Origin: JACZSB01 sp965372015
GTDB lineage: Bacteria; Fidelibacterota; Marinisomatia; SCGC-AAA003-L08; TS1B11
DNA length: 53,847 bases
Reading direction: 5' to 3'
Assembly: GCA_965372015.1 (NCBI GenBank)
Contig: CBDVAP010000004.1
Location: 1 to 53,847 of the forward strand
Shown in pieces: positions 24,331 to 33,339 of the stretch. Made by a program: the position numbers and the translations under genes. The number at the start of each line of letters is the position of its first letter. Within the stretch, counting starts at the first letter, position 1. Under the pieces are notes generated by a model. The model had not been told where the DNA came from. It made no database searches and saw only the letters and a list, made by a program, of their open reading frames with translations.

Positions 24331-25224
24331 ATGTCATCATCGACACCTATCACCGTTGAAAATCTGATCAGCGCCGGCGCTCATTTCGGGCATCTGACCA
24401 GTCGCTGGCATCCCAATTATAAGCCGTTCATCTATATGCAGAAAAACGGCATTCACATCATCGATATTCAGCAGACCCTCCAATGTCTGCAGAAAGCCAA
24501 TGATGCCATCACCCAAATCGTTCGCAAAGATGGCACCATCCTATTTATCGGCACCAAGAAGCAGGCCCGGGACGTACTGCAACGCGAGGCAGACCGCTGC
24601 GGGATGTTTTATGTGGTGGAGCGTTGGTTGGGCGGCACCCTGACCAATTATTCCACCATCAAGAAAAGCATCAAACGCCTCCAGCAACTGGAAAAGGATG
24701 CTGATACCCTCTACCAGTCTTTGACCAAGAAAGAGATTCTGCAGATGGAGCGGGAGCGCATACGGCTGGCGGACCAGCACCGGGGAATCAAGGACATGAA
24801 GCGGCTCCCCGATGCCGTTTTCGTGGTGGATATTAAACATGCTGCCACCGCCGTCAGCGAGGCCCGCCGGCTGGAGATTCCCATCATCGCCATTGTGGAC
24901 AGCAACACCGATCCCAAACAGGTCGATTATCCCATCCCCGCCAATGATGATTCACTGCGGGCCATCCAACTGATTACCGGCGCTATCGCCGATGCAATCA
25001 TTGAAGCCCGAGGTGGTGTTGTTGACGAGGAACCGTCCGACCAGGAAGTTCAGGCCGAGGCAAACTCGGCCTCACCGGCCGACAAAACCAAACCTGCCGG
25101 TAGTAAAAAGGCCGCAGTGGCTACCACCCCTAAAAAGGCCGCAGTGGCTACCACCCCTAAAAAGGCCGCGGCGGCCACCTCCCCCAAAAAGACCGCAGCT
25201 CACTCCGAAGTAAACGAAGCATGA
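24331..25224 (+). CDS. rpsB: 30S ribosomal protein S2 with a lysine/alanine-repeat tail
   Basis: The first ~230 residues are ordinary S2: AHFGHLTSRWHPNYKPFIY near the start, FIGTKKQARD, then RWLGGTLTNYSTIKKSI and PDAVFVVDIKHA. After that comes an acidic linker (EEPSDQEVQAEANSAS) and about 45 residues of repeated KKAAVATTP units, giving 297 residues against ~240 in model bacteria. The tail is reminiscent of histone H1-like repeats and is encoded by 27-bp tandem DNA repeats. A GGAG site lies 5-6 bases before the ATG. The tsf ATG overlaps its stop by 4 bases. Confidence 0.96.
   Translation: MSSSTPITVENLISAGAHFGHLTSRWHPNYKPFIYMQKNGIHIIDIQQTLQCLQKANDAITQIVRKDGTILFIGTKKQARDVLQREADRCGMFYVVERWLGGTLTNYSTIKKSIKRLQQLEKDADTLYQSLTKKEILQMERERIRLADQHRGIKDMKRLPDAVFVVDIKHAATAVSEARRLEIPIIAIVDSNTDPKQVDYPIPANDDSLRAIQLITGAIADAIIEARGGVVDEEPSDQEVQAEANSASPADKTKPAGSKKAAVATTPKKAAVATTPKKAAAATSPKKTAAHSEVNEA
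25105..25185 (+). repeat. Three 27-bp tandem repeats inside rpsB
   Basis: The unit beginning AAAAAGGCCGCAGTGGC is exactly duplicated (25105-25131 and 25132-25158). A third, diverged copy (25159-25185) keeps the KKAA-AT-PKK-type protein pattern, and a partial fourth follows. The two identical copies point to recent slippage or unequal crossing-over, so repeat number may vary between strains. Confidence 0.9.
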
Positions 25225-25838
25225 TATCTGCAACGCTGGTAAAGCAGCTGCGCGAAAAGACCGGCGCAGGGCTGATGGATTGCAAGCGTGCCCTGCAAGA
25301 GGCCGATGGTGACCTGGAAAAAGCGATTGACCACTTGCGGACGGCCGGAGTCACCAAAGCGGAAAAAAAAGCCGGGCGACAGGTATCCGACGGCCTTGTT
25401 TTTAGCTATATTCACCCCGGTGCGAAACTCGGTGTGCTGCTGGAAGTGAACTGCGAAACCGATTTTGTGGCCAAAACAGACATTTTCCAGCAGTTTGTTA
25501 AGGATGTGGCTATGCATATCGCAGCCACTGCTCCCAGCGTGATCACGAGAGAAGAGCTGCCTAAAGAGGATGTGGAACGGGAGCAGAGCATCCTGGCCGA
25601 GCAAGCCCGCCAATCAGGGAAACCGGAGCAGATCCTGGAAAAGATCGTCCTGGGCCGGCTGGAAAAGTTTTTTGCGGAAAACGCCCTGCTGGAACAACCA
25701 TTTGTTAAAGATCCCCAGAAAACCATCGACGACTACCTCAAAGAAACCATTTCCACCCTGGGCGAGAATATAGTCATTGCCCGGTTCGTCCGCTTCCAAC
25801 TGGGACAGAACGAGGTCCCCAGCCCAAGCCAATCCTGA
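25221..25838 (+). CDS. tsf: Elongation factor Ts (short form)
   Basis: Nucleotide exchange factor for EF-Tu. The N-terminal domain reads VKQLREKTGAGLMDCKRALQ and EADGDLEKAIDHLRTAG; the core has LLEVNCETDFVAKTD (the TDFV EF-Tu contact). At 205 residues it is the compact Thermus-like form rather than the ~283-residue E. coli form. The ATG overlaps the rpsB stop. The standard order rpsB-tsf-pyrH-frr is kept. Confidence 0.97.
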   Translation: MISATLVKQLREKTGAGLMDCKRALQEADGDLEKAIDHLRTAGVTKAEKKAGRQVSDGLVFSYIHPGAKLGVLLEVNCETDFVAKTDIFQQFVKDVAMHIAATAPSVITREELPKEDVEREQSILAEQARQSGKPEQILEKIVLGRLEKFFAENALLEQPFVKDPQKTIDDYLKETISTLGENIVIARFVRFQLGQNEVPSPSQS

Positions 25839-25850
25839 CCGCTGGCCAGT

Positions 25851-26564
25851 ATGGCTGACCTTCCCTACCGCCGCATTCTCCTTAAAATGAGTGGCGAAAT
25901 TCTGGCCGGGCAAAAAGGCTTTGGCATCGATACCGACGTGTTGGATCTCCTGGCCGCGGAGGTGAAGGCCGTGGTCGATGCGGGCCTGGAAGTGGGGCTG
26001 GTGATCGGGGGCGGCAATATTTTCCGGGGCTTGTCGGGAACCACCACCGGTATGGAGCGGGTCAGCGGCGATTACCTCGGGATGACCGCCACTGTCATGA
26101 ACTCGGTAGCCCTGCAAAATTCCTTGGAAAGGTTGGGCGTGGACACCCGGGTCATGTCCGCCCTTTCAATGATCCAACTGGCTGAGCCCTATATTCGCCG
26201 GAGAGCCCTGCGCCACCTGGAAAAAGGGCGGGTCGTCATTTGTGCCGGGGGTACCGGCAACCCCTACTTCACTACTGATACCGCCGCCGTTCTAAGAGGT
26301 ATCGAAATCAACGCCGATCTGATTCTGAAGGGAACTAAGGTGGATGGAGTCTATGATTCCGATCCTGAGAAAAATACCACCGCCCGGCGCTATGAACGCC
26401 TATCATATGAGGAGGTGATTGCAAAAAAGTTAAGGGTGATGGACCTGACTGCCATTACATTATGCATGGAGAATAAATTGCCCTTGATGGTTTTTGATAT
26501 CAGGACGCCGGGCAATCTGCTCCAGGCGGCCACCGGCAAGCTAATCGGAACCGTAATTTCTTAG
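25851..26564 (+). CDS. pyrH: Uridylate kinase
   Basis: Phosphorylates UMP to UDP. The amino-acid-kinase fold is evident: RILLKMSGEILAG at the start, GLVIGGGNIFRG, the G-N-P-Y-F-T-T-D motif in GTGNPYFTTDTAAVLR, and DAD-like LILKGTKVDGVYDSDP. At 237 residues the length is normal. It sits 12 bases after tsf and 12 bases before frr. Confidence 0.97.
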   Translation: MADLPYRRILLKMSGEILAGQKGFGIDTDVLDLLAAEVKAVVDAGLEVGLVIGGGNIFRGLSGTTTGMERVSGDYLGMTATVMNSVALQNSLERLGVDTRVMSALSMIQLAEPYIRRRALRHLEKGRVVICAGGTGNPYFTTDTAAVLRGIEINADLILKGTKVDGVYDSDPEKNTTARRYERLSYEEVIAKKLRVMDLTAITLCMENKLPLMVFDIRTPGNLLQAATGKLIGTVIS

Positions 26565-26576
26565 AGGGGAGAAGCG

Positions 26577-27134
26577 ATGATCAACGAGTTGCATTTACAA
26601 GCCAAACAAAATATGGACAAAACCATCGAACACGTCCAGCAGGAACTGGCCACCCTGCGCACCGGCCGGGCCAATCCTCGGATGGTAGACCATGTCAAAG
26701 TTGATTATTATGGATCTCTGCAGCCCCTTAAGACCCTGGCAAACGTATCGGCGCCGGAGCCGCGATTGCTGGTGGTGGAACCCTATGACAAAAGCCAGCT
26801 CGATGTGGTGGAGAAAGCGATCCTCCTGGCCAACCTGGGCATGTCCCCGAACAACGATGGCAATGTGATCCGGCTGCCGCTGCCGGAACTCACCGAGGAG
26901 CGGCGCTCCGAAATGGTAAAGGTGGCCCATCAACTGGTGGAAGAGGGCAAAGTGACGGTGCGCAACATTCGCCGGGACGCCAATAACGAACTCAAGCAGC
27001 TAGCCAAGGAACACGATATCTCGGAGGACAACCTGCATCGGGCCATGGACAATTTCCAGGAATTGACGGATGGGCACATCAAGCTATTGGATGAGATCCA
27101 GAGCGTCAAAGAGCATGAGATTCTGAACGATTAG
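26577..27134 (+). CDS. frr: Ribosome recycling factor
   Basis: Splits post-termination ribosomes together with EF-G. The 185 residues show the family pattern: MDKTIEHVQQELATLRTGRA at the start, VDYYGSLQPLKTLANVSAPEP, IRLPLPELTEERRSEMVK and a C-terminal helix ending before the terminator. A GAGGGGAGAAG ribosome-binding site precedes the ATG. Last gene of the translation block. Confidence 0.97.
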   Translation: MINELHLQAKQNMDKTIEHVQQELATLRTGRANPRMVDHVKVDYYGSLQPLKTLANVSAPEPRLLVVEPYDKSQLDVVEKAILLANLGMSPNNDGNVIRLPLPELTEERRSEMVKVAHQLVEEGKVTVRNIRRDANNELKQLAKEHDISEDNLHRAMDNFQELTDGHIKLLDEIQSVKEHEILND

Positions 27135-27152
27135 AACGATTGGATTGAGAAT

Positions 27153-27185
27153 AAAAAAGGGCGGGTAACATCCCGCCCTTTTTTT
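27153..27185. terminator. Strong bidirectional intrinsic terminator
   Basis: GGGCGGG pairs perfectly with CCCGCCC around a TAACAT loop. An A-run on the left and a T-run on the right extend the stem, so it works in both directions. It ends the frr transcript and the convergent nrdJ transcript (stop at 27204). Confidence 0.92.
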
Positions 27186-27203
27186 ACCTATTTTAACGGA
27201 AAC

Positions 27204-29747
27204 CTAGCAGCGTGAATAGCCACAGCTGGGGCAGGTGATGCAGCCTGATTCGTGGATCACATTGCCGCCGCACTGGGGACAGGTGGTCATGGTTCTCGAA
27301 GCTGCTTCATCGGTGGCAAACCCGGTCCCCGCCTGTTCCGCCGAGCTGTTTTCATGAGACGGCGGTGCCGCCCGCCCGGTAGTCTCCGCTTGAGTATCGC
27401 TGGACAGGAGGGGGCGTCCCCAGGGCCGTTTGTTCAGATAATCATCCAGGGCCTGCCCGATTGCGTCCGGAGTGGATAGCACCAACCGGCCGCTCTCCCA
27501 TATGGGGTTGGGACCGCTGATCCCCTTTAGTTGCTTCACTACTGCTCCGGGGTCAACGCTGGAACGCAAAGCCAGCGAGATCAGTCGGCTGATAGCTTCG
27601 GCCTGGGTCGAGGCTAATCCTCCTGCTTTCCCTATGGTGGTGAAAACTTCGCACAACCCTTGATCATCTTCATTGATCGTGATGTACAGGTTGCCCTCTC
27701 CGGTACGCACCCGGCGGGTCATGCCGTAGGTAATTTCCTGCCGATGCCGAGGTTGGAGCCGCCTTGTGGAGTCAGGGAAACCCTTCGGTTTGGCTGGGGT
27801 GTGCATCGGGGTCTCCGGTGCGAGGGTCGGGTCCTTTTCCGTTTGAGGCGGCTCAGGTTCAGCGGTCACCTTTTTCTGCTCGGCATCGGCGGATTGATTA
27901 TCTTTGATATCGGAGATCAGGATCCCTTCCCGGGACCCTTCCCGATAGACTGTAATACCTTTAAGGCCTTCGCGATAGGCTTTCAAATAGACTTCGGCCA
28001 CAGTTTCTTCGTGAGCTGTTTCCGGCAGGTTCACCGTGGACGAAATAGAACTATCGATATACTGCTGGATCGTGCCCTGCATTTTGACCCGGAAGTAGGG
28101 ATCGATGTTATACGCGGTGACCACAAAAGGTGGCAGGTCCTGGTCGGTCCCGAACAGGTTTTTGATCACCGGGTGGTAGACGGTGTATTCCCTGAAAGTA
28201 TCGCCGAAGTCTTCGTTCTGTTTTACCCGCCGCCTATAGGAGGTGGCGAAAATCGGTTCGATACCCGAGGTGACTTGGGCCACGATTGCTCCCGAACCGG
28301 TGGGCGGCACGGTCAAAATTGTGACATTCCGGATGCCGTTCTCCTGGATCCGCTCCTGGATATCGCCGGGAAGACTCTGGACGAACTTGCTGCCCGCATA
28401 GCCTTCCCACTGGAAATTATCGAAAGTCCCTTTTTCAATCGCCAGATCAATGGAAGTGTTGTAAGAGGTGTCCCGCATCTCGCGCATGATACCGTCAATC
28501 ACGGCCAGGGCCTCATCCGTGTCGTATTTGAGGCGCATTCGCACGAACATGTCCCCCAGGCCCAGGATTCCCAGCCCGATACGGCGGTCGCCCTGGGCGT
28601 TTTCCCGCTGGATCTCCAGCGCATGGCGGTCGAGATTGTAATCGATTACGTCATCCAGGAACCGGGTGGCTATCTGCACCGTTTTTTTAAACGGCTCCAT
28701 CATGAACTGGCCCTCTTCGTCCACGAACCGCTCCAGATTGATGCTACCCAAATTGCAGCAACCGCCGTCGGGTAAGGGCTGCTCGGCACAGGGATTGGTG
28801 GATACCAGCGGACTGCAGTACTCACCATTGTGGTAATCCCGCATGGTATCCCAGAAGATCAGTCCCGGCTCGGCGCTGTTGTGGGCGGACATGATGATCT
28901 GGTTCCATAAATCGCGGGCCTTGATGGTTTTGTAGACCTCATCATTCCAACGCAGGTCGAAATCCAGATCGTCCTCCACAGCTTCCATGAATTCATGGGT
29001 CAGGAGTACCGAAATGTTGGAATAGCGAACCCGTTTCAAGTCACTTTTAATATGGATGAATTTTTCGATGTCAGGGTGATCCACGCGCAGGGTTTGCATG
29101 TTGGCGCCGCGCCGGCCATGCTGGGCGATGGTGTTGGTATTGACACTGAAAAGGTCCATGAAACCGGTCGGCCCGCAGGATTCTCCGCCGGTGCCCTGAA
29201 TAGGTGCGCCGGAGGGTCTCAAGACAGACAGGTCGTGGCCGCAGCCCCCGCCATATTTATAGGTTAGGGCCTCATCGATAATTGACTGGTAAATGTTTTG
29301 GATGGAATCACCCTTAATGGCCACCACGTAACAATTATTCAAGGTGGACTTGATGTCTTCCCGGCCTGCGCCGTGCATTATCCGGCCGCCGGGAACGAAT
29401 TTGAAGTCCTCCAGGATCTGTAGGAAACGCTGCTCCCATTCGGCCCGCAGCTCTTCCGTGCGCTCCACAGCGGCGATAGCCCGAGCTTGCCGGGACCATA
29501 ATTCCCACGGGCTCGTTTCCCCGGGCGCCAGATATTTGTTCCGGATTACGTCCTTGGCGATCTCATCGTCCAGGTAGTAATTATCCAGGGCATAGTTGGC
29601 GGGAATCTCCTCCGCCACGGTTTTAGGGGGCAGGCCGGCCTGGGCCATATCGGCTACCGCCTGGTCCAGCTCCTCCGCTGCCGGCGGCGCATCAATGCTT
29701 TCAACAGGCACAGGATCGGTGAAAGGGAATTCAATCGGGTCGGTCAT
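27204..29747 (-). CDS. nrdJ: Adenosylcobalamin-dependent (class II) ribonucleotide reductase
   Basis: Reduces ribonucleotides to deoxyribonucleotides using a radical generated from coenzyme B12, so no NrdB subunit or oxygen is needed. Active-site motifs are NNCYVVAIKGDS near residue 138, the N-x-C-x-E triad in STNPCAEQPLPDGGCCNLG near 335-345, and the later VPPTGSGAIVAQVTSGIEP loop. The C-terminal ~25 residues hold a zinc-ribbon pair, CPQCGG and CPSCGYSRC, typical of NrdJ-type enzymes, including the redox-active end. The 847-residue size fits. A strong AGGAGAG site precedes the ATG. An NrdR box lies upstream. Confidence 0.95.
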   Translation of the reverse strand: MTDPIEFPFTDPVPVESIDAPPAAEELDQAVADMAQAGLPPKTVAEEIPANYALDNYYLDDEIAKDVIRNKYLAPGETSPWELWSRQARAIAAVERTEELRAEWEQRFLQILEDFKFVPGGRIMHGAGREDIKSTLNNCYVVAIKGDSIQNIYQSIIDEALTYKYGGGCGHDLSVLRPSGAPIQGTGGESCGPTGFMDLFSVNTNTIAQHGRRGANMQTLRVDHPDIEKFIHIKSDLKRVRYSNISVLLTHEFMEAVEDDLDFDLRWNDEVYKTIKARDLWNQIIMSAHNSAEPGLIFWDTMRDYHNGEYCSPLVSTNPCAEQPLPDGGCCNLGSINLERFVDEEGQFMMEPFKKTVQIATRFLDDVIDYNLDRHALEIQRENAQGDRRIGLGILGLGDMFVRMRLKYDTDEALAVIDGIMREMRDTSYNTSIDLAIEKGTFDNFQWEGYAGSKFVQSLPGDIQERIQENGIRNVTILTVPPTGSGAIVAQVTSGIEPIFATSYRRRVKQNEDFGDTFREYTVYHPVIKNLFGTDQDLPPFVVTAYNIDPYFRVKMQGTIQQYIDSSISSTVNLPETAHEETVAEVYLKAYREGLKGITVYREGSREGILISDIKDNQSADAEQKKVTAEPEPPQTEKDPTLAPETPMHTPAKPKGFPDSTRRLQPRHRQEITYGMTRRVRTGEGNLYITINEDDQGLCEVFTTIGKAGGLASTQAEAISRLISLALRSSVDPGAVVKQLKGISGPNPIWESGRLVLSTPDAIGQALDDYLNKRPWGRPLLSSDTQAETTGRAAPPSHENSSAEQAGTGFATDEAASRTMTTCPQCGGNVIHESGCITCPSCGYSRC

Positions 29748-29826
29748 TCAACGCTCTCCTGATCGCGAGCCGTCACTGCCTACCAGGGGAAACGCGGTAG
29801 CAACGAAAACAGCTCACTCGAAAAAG

Positions 29827-29856
29827 TAAATATTGAGTTCAAAATCCGGTGGTCAA
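29827..29856 (-). promoter_or_regulatory. Candidate nrdJ promoter
   Basis: On the minus strand TTGACC (29856-29851), an 18-base spacer and TATTTA (29832-29827) lie about 80-110 bases before the nrdJ start. The match to a housekeeping promoter is fair. It lies downstream of the NrdR box, whereas NrdR usually overlaps the promoter, so another promoter further upstream may exist. Confidence 0.4.
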
Positions 29857-29902
29857 TCTAGGTCTGATGCGAACTCAATTCAAGCAAAATGGTGGGATTG
29901 GG

Positions 29903-29945
29903 CACAATATATTGTGGAAAAATTTCGTTCCTTACCATATCTGGT
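29903..29945 (-). promoter_or_regulatory. NrdR box plus a weaker second copy
   Basis: CACAATATATTGTG at 29903-29916 is a perfect palindrome identical to the core of the NrdR consensus (acaCwAtATaTwGtgt). A weaker partner, ACCATATCTGGT, is centred 30 bp away (29934-29945). NrdR boxes usually occur in pairs about three helical turns apart, so the spacing fits. The ATP-cone repressor NrdR would control nrdJ; its gene is not in this window. Confidence 0.75.
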
Positions 29946-29975
29946 TGGGTTTCTCCCGCCGGTAAATATGGTAAG
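29931..29975. repeat. 10-bp inverted repeat between nrdJ and tRNA-Gly
   Basis: CTTACCATAT (29931-29940) and ATATGGTAAG (29966-29975) are perfect inverted copies separated by 25 bases. They overlap the weaker NrdR-like box and lie about 50 bases upstream of the tRNA gene. Function unknown. Confidence 0.5.
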
Positions 29976-30023
29976 TATCTTGATTCCATAACGGGCGGGC
30001 CGCTAACTTAACCTTGCTTGCCG

Positions 30024-30093
30024 CGGGTGTAGTTCAATGGTAGAACACCAGCTTCCCAAGCTGGTTACGAGAGTTCGATTCTCTTCACCCGCT
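30024..30093 (+). tRNA. tRNA-Gly (CCC anticodon)
   Basis: A full cloverleaf is visible: acceptor arms GCGGGTG (30024-30030) and CACCCGC (30086-30092), a D-arm containing AATGGTAGA, an anticodon stem CCAGC/GCTGG with loop TTCCCAA (anticodon CCC), and a T-arm with loop TTCGATT. The discriminator is T and CCA is not encoded. It decodes GGG glycine codons. Confidence 0.95.
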
Positions 30094-30240
30094 CATTTTC
30101 AGGGCGGCCGTCATGGCTCCCCCGGCCGGGCGCTCCATTCTGGTGGCCGTAACCCGGCCTGAGCGTAGGGCACATTATCAGTGATAAAACCGCTAGACCC
30201 CGGTCCGACTTACAGGGTTGGCCATGTACGGAGACAAAAT

Positions 30241-31899
30241 ATGCGCCGGTATAAACTGCCTATCACCCTGGCATTCCTCGGATGGCTGACCATAACCTGC
30301 GGATCGCGGGCTGAATTGTCCCCGGAGGCGGTGCAAGGATTGCTGGCCAAATACACTACCGTAGATCTGACCGCCGACCTTAGTCCGCTATCGGATGCTC
30401 AGCGCCGGATGCTGCCGTTGCTCATCGAAGCCGCCCAGGCCATGGATGAAGTATTCTGGCTGCAGGCCTTTGGTGACCAGAGAGTTCTGCTGGACGGTAT
30501 CAATGACCCCGATCTGAGGCGCTTTACCCTGATCAACTACGGCCCCTGGGACCGGCTGGCGGGGGATGAACCTTTCCTGCCCGGGGTGGCCTCGAAACCC
30601 CCCGGAGCCAATTTCTATCCCGCAGATATGACCGCGGAGGAATTCCAAAACGCCTATCCCGGTTTACCGGAGCGCCATTCTGCCTTGGCGAGCCTGTATA
30701 CCCTGGTGCGCCGCACCCCGGAGGGGGAGCTGATTGCCGTGCCCTATAGCGAAGCCTTTGCCGAGCAGTATGGCCGGGCCGCGGCTAAACTCCGGGAGGC
30801 GGCTCAGCTGGCAGAGGACCCCGGCTTTCAGCGCTATCTGACTCTCAGGGCGGAGGCGTTGCTCTCCGACAATTACCTGGCCAGTGACCTGGCCTGGATG
30901 GACATGAAGAATAACCTGATCGACATTGTCATCGGCCCCATCGAAACCTACGAGGATAAGCTGTTCGGTTACAAAGCGTCCAGTGAAGCCTTTGTACTGA
31001 TAAAGGATCGGGAATGGAGCGCCCGGTTGGGACAATACGTCGCCATACTGCCGGAGTTGCAGCGGGGCCTGCCGGTGCCGCCCAAGTATAAAAGCGAGCG
31101 GCCCGGCTCAGATTCCGATTTAAACGCCTACGATGTCATCTACTATGCCGGTGATTGCAATGCCGGCGCGAAGGCTATCGCCATCAACCTGCCCAACGAC
31201 GAGCAGGTCACACTGGAAAAAGGTACCCGCCGGTTGCAGCTAAAAAACACTATGAGGGCCAAATTTGAGCGGATATTGAAACCGATCAGTGCCGTGCTGA
31301 TCGACCCGCAGCAGGGGGGCCACATCACTTTTGAAGCTTTCTTCGCCAACACCATGTTCCATGAGGTGGCCCACGGCCTGGGGATCAAGAATACCATCGA
31401 TGGCAGCGGAACGGTGCGGGCCGCCCTGAAGGACCGGGCCTCGGCCTTAGAGGAAGGCAAGGCGGATGTACTGGGATTGTACATGATTGCCGAGCTCCAT
31501 CGGCAGGGCGAACTGGGCGACAGCGATCTGATGGATAATTATGTTACTTTCCTGGCCTCTATTTTCCGGTCAATCCGGTTCGGCGCCGCCAGTGCCCACG
31601 GCATCGCCAACACCATTCGTTTCAATTTTTTCCGTGAGCAAGGCGCTTTCAGCCGGGACGACGCCACCGGTACCTATCGGATTTATAGTGACCAGGTGGG
31701 GGCAGCCGTGGAGGCCCTCTCGGAGCGGATTCTACGCTTTCAGGGCGACGGGGACTACCCGGGGGTGGTGGCCTTCGTTGAGCAGTATGGCCGGATCGGT
31801 CCGGTCCTCCAACAAGACCTGGATCGCCTGTCCACTGCCGGTATTCCCGTGGATATCGTCTTCCGGCAAGGGGTGGAAGTGCTGGGCCTGGTTCCATAG
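30241..31899 (+). CDS. Exported M49-like zinc peptidase (dipeptidyl-peptidase III related)
   Basis: Residues 1-25 form a signal peptide (basic start, hydrophobic core, then TCGSRAE). The body resembles the M49/DPP-III family. The zinc motif is HEVAH at residues 374-378 (in MFHEVAHGLG), with the second ligand region ALEEGKADVLGLYM around Glu404-Glu405. Classical DPP-III has HExxxH; here the spacing is HExxH, as in the bacterial Zn-hydrolase branch. Length 552 residues. The ATG at 30241 has a GGAG site 7 bases upstream and is preferred to an in-frame start at 30181. Probably a periplasmic peptidase; substrates unknown. Confidence 0.82.
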   Translation: MRRYKLPITLAFLGWLTITCGSRAELSPEAVQGLLAKYTTVDLTADLSPLSDAQRRMLPLLIEAAQAMDEVFWLQAFGDQRVLLDGINDPDLRRFTLINYGPWDRLAGDEPFLPGVASKPPGANFYPADMTAEEFQNAYPGLPERHSALASLYTLVRRTPEGELIAVPYSEAFAEQYGRAAAKLREAAQLAEDPGFQRYLTLRAEALLSDNYLASDLAWMDMKNNLIDIVIGPIETYEDKLFGYKASSEAFVLIKDREWSARLGQYVAILPELQRGLPVPPKYKSERPGSDSDLNAYDVIYYAGDCNAGAKAIAINLPNDEQVTLEKGTRRLQLKNTMRAKFERILKPISAVLIDPQQGGHITFEAFFANTMFHEVAHGLGIKNTIDGSGTVRAALKDRASALEEGKADVLGLYMIAELHRQGELGDSDLMDNYVTFLASIFRSIRFGAASAHGIANTIRFNFFREQGAFSRDDATGTYRIYSDQVGAAVEALSERILRFQGDGDYPGVVAFVEQYGRIGPVLQQDLDRLSTAGIPVDIVFRQGVEVLGLVP

Positions 31900-32045
31900 C
31901 CCCGCTGTGGCTGCAGACGTGATCTGCATCACTCCGTCCGGTTTTAGGGTTGCCTGAAGCCCGGCCAGCTATTAGTTTGCGGCGTAGACAGGTAGGGGAT
32001 GCCAGCCTGCCGCCAATCTCGATTGACTGATTATTAGGGGTGATA

Positions 32046-33197
32046 ATGTACTCGCTTAAACCAATTATTCGTCAGATTTCCGTTAGCACCGTCTTGGGTC
32101 TGATGGGCCTGGCACTGCTGGCGGGTCCGGCCCGGCTGGGAGCTCAGACCGAGACCATAATCGCCGATGGTATGGGGATGACCCGTGATGCTGCTCTGTC
32201 CGAGGCCAAGCGTAATGCCGTGGAGCAGGGGGTGGGCCTCGTATTGATCAGTGAGACCTCGGTCAAGAACTTCCAGGTAGAACGAGACAAGATTCTGAGC
32301 AAAGCCAACGGTTTTGTCAAGACCTACGAAGAAATTTCCTCCAGCCAGGGACCGGATGGCCTATGGACGATACGGATCAGCGCCGAGGTGACGGCCATCC
32401 TGGACGAATTGGTGAAGGACCAACTGGCGCTCGATCTTTTACTGTCCTGGGTGCGCCACCCCCGGTTCATGATAGTGATGAGCGAGGTGAATGGTGATGA
32501 AACAGGTTCTACGGTTGCTGAAACGGAAATCGGCCGGATTATGGGCGAAAAGGGCTTTGACATCATCAGCTCAGCCCAGACTGAGGCGCTCAGGAGCCGG
32601 AACGTGAACCTGGCGGAAATCCAGGGTGATCCGGTCCAGGCCGCCGGGATGGCCGCCGAGTTCGGGGCGGAGTATATCATCATGGGTAATGCCAGCGCCA
32701 AGGCGGTAACCCACCCCATGCTTGGTGCCCGGCTGTCGGGCCAGGCCAATATCAGCGCCAAGGTGGTGCGTGCCGACAATGCCCAGATTATGGCCCAGGA
32801 AACCTTTCATGGCAAGTCCACCCATATTGATGGACCGACTGCTGGTGTAGGCGCCCTGAAGAAGGCTGCCGGTAAGCTGGCCGATTATCTCCTGGCTGAA
32901 ACGGTGCGCCGCTGGAGCCTGGAACAGTCCAACGCCCGGGTGATGACCCTGAAGATTTCCGGTCTCTCTTATCAGTCCCGGCGCCAGGTGCTCGACTTTC
33001 TTAACGGCGGAATCGAAGGGATCCGGTCGGTGGACCAACGCAGTTTCGCGGCCGGCGTAGTAACCCTGGCAGTGGAATTCACCGGCTCTAATGATGACCT
33101 GGGTAAGGTCCTGGATGGCCACGATATGGGCGGTTTCGTGCTCTATATCCAGGGAGAAAGCTCCAACAGCTTCGACTTGGTGGCCCAGTCAAAATAG
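32046..33197 (+). CDS. Exported LPP20/FlgT-N-like domain protein
   Basis: After a signal peptide (residues ~1-33, ending ARLGAQ) comes a domain typical of LPP20 lipoproteins and the FlgT N-terminus: GMGMTRDAALSEAKRNAVEQ followed by GVGLVLISETSVKN and a long amphipathic stretch. Later residues (~135-250) include FGAEYIIMGNASAK, as in CsgG-like or penicillin-binding-activator proteins, and a final alpha/beta unit (MTLKISGLSYQSRRQVLDFL). An AGGGG site precedes the ATG at 32046. It begins a run of five envelope genes. The precise role is unknown; a periplasmic or outer-membrane-associated structural role is likely. Confidence 0.75.
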   Translation: MYSLKPIIRQISVSTVLGLMGLALLAGPARLGAQTETIIADGMGMTRDAALSEAKRNAVEQGVGLVLISETSVKNFQVERDKILSKANGFVKTYEEISSSQGPDGLWTIRISAEVTAILDELVKDQLALDLLLSWVRHPRFMIVMSEVNGDETGSTVAETEIGRIMGEKGFDIISSAQTEALRSRNVNLAEIQGDPVQAAGMAAEFGAEYIIMGNASAKAVTHPMLGARLSGQANISAKVVRADNAQIMAQETFHGKSTHIDGPTAGVGALKKAAGKLADYLLAETVRRWSLEQSNARVMTLKISGLSYQSRRQVLDFLNGGIEGIRSVDQRSFAAGVVTLAVEFTGSNDDLGKVLDGHDMGGFVLYIQGESSNSFDLVAQSK

Positions 33198-33339
33198 CGC
33201 TGCCGGTCGTGGTCCGGTATGGTACTCCCCGGCGGTGGCGGCCAATTGGCTTGTAGTTGGGATGGTCCCTACGTACTTTCGATGTTCACCGACTGTTTGA
33301 TATACGGTTCCTGGAATTGTTCAAGAAGGAGTGTTAGTC

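Noticed and set aside
27660..28775. 371-codon plus-strand frame opposite nrdJ
   Set aside because: It is fully antisense to the well-conserved nrdJ and has no recognisable domain or ribosome-binding site; a mirror frame.
29748..30023. Possible cobalamin riboswitch upstream of the B12-dependent nrdJ
   Set aside because: No B12-box-like sequence or long structured leader is visible; the region instead shows an NrdR box and a simple promoter.
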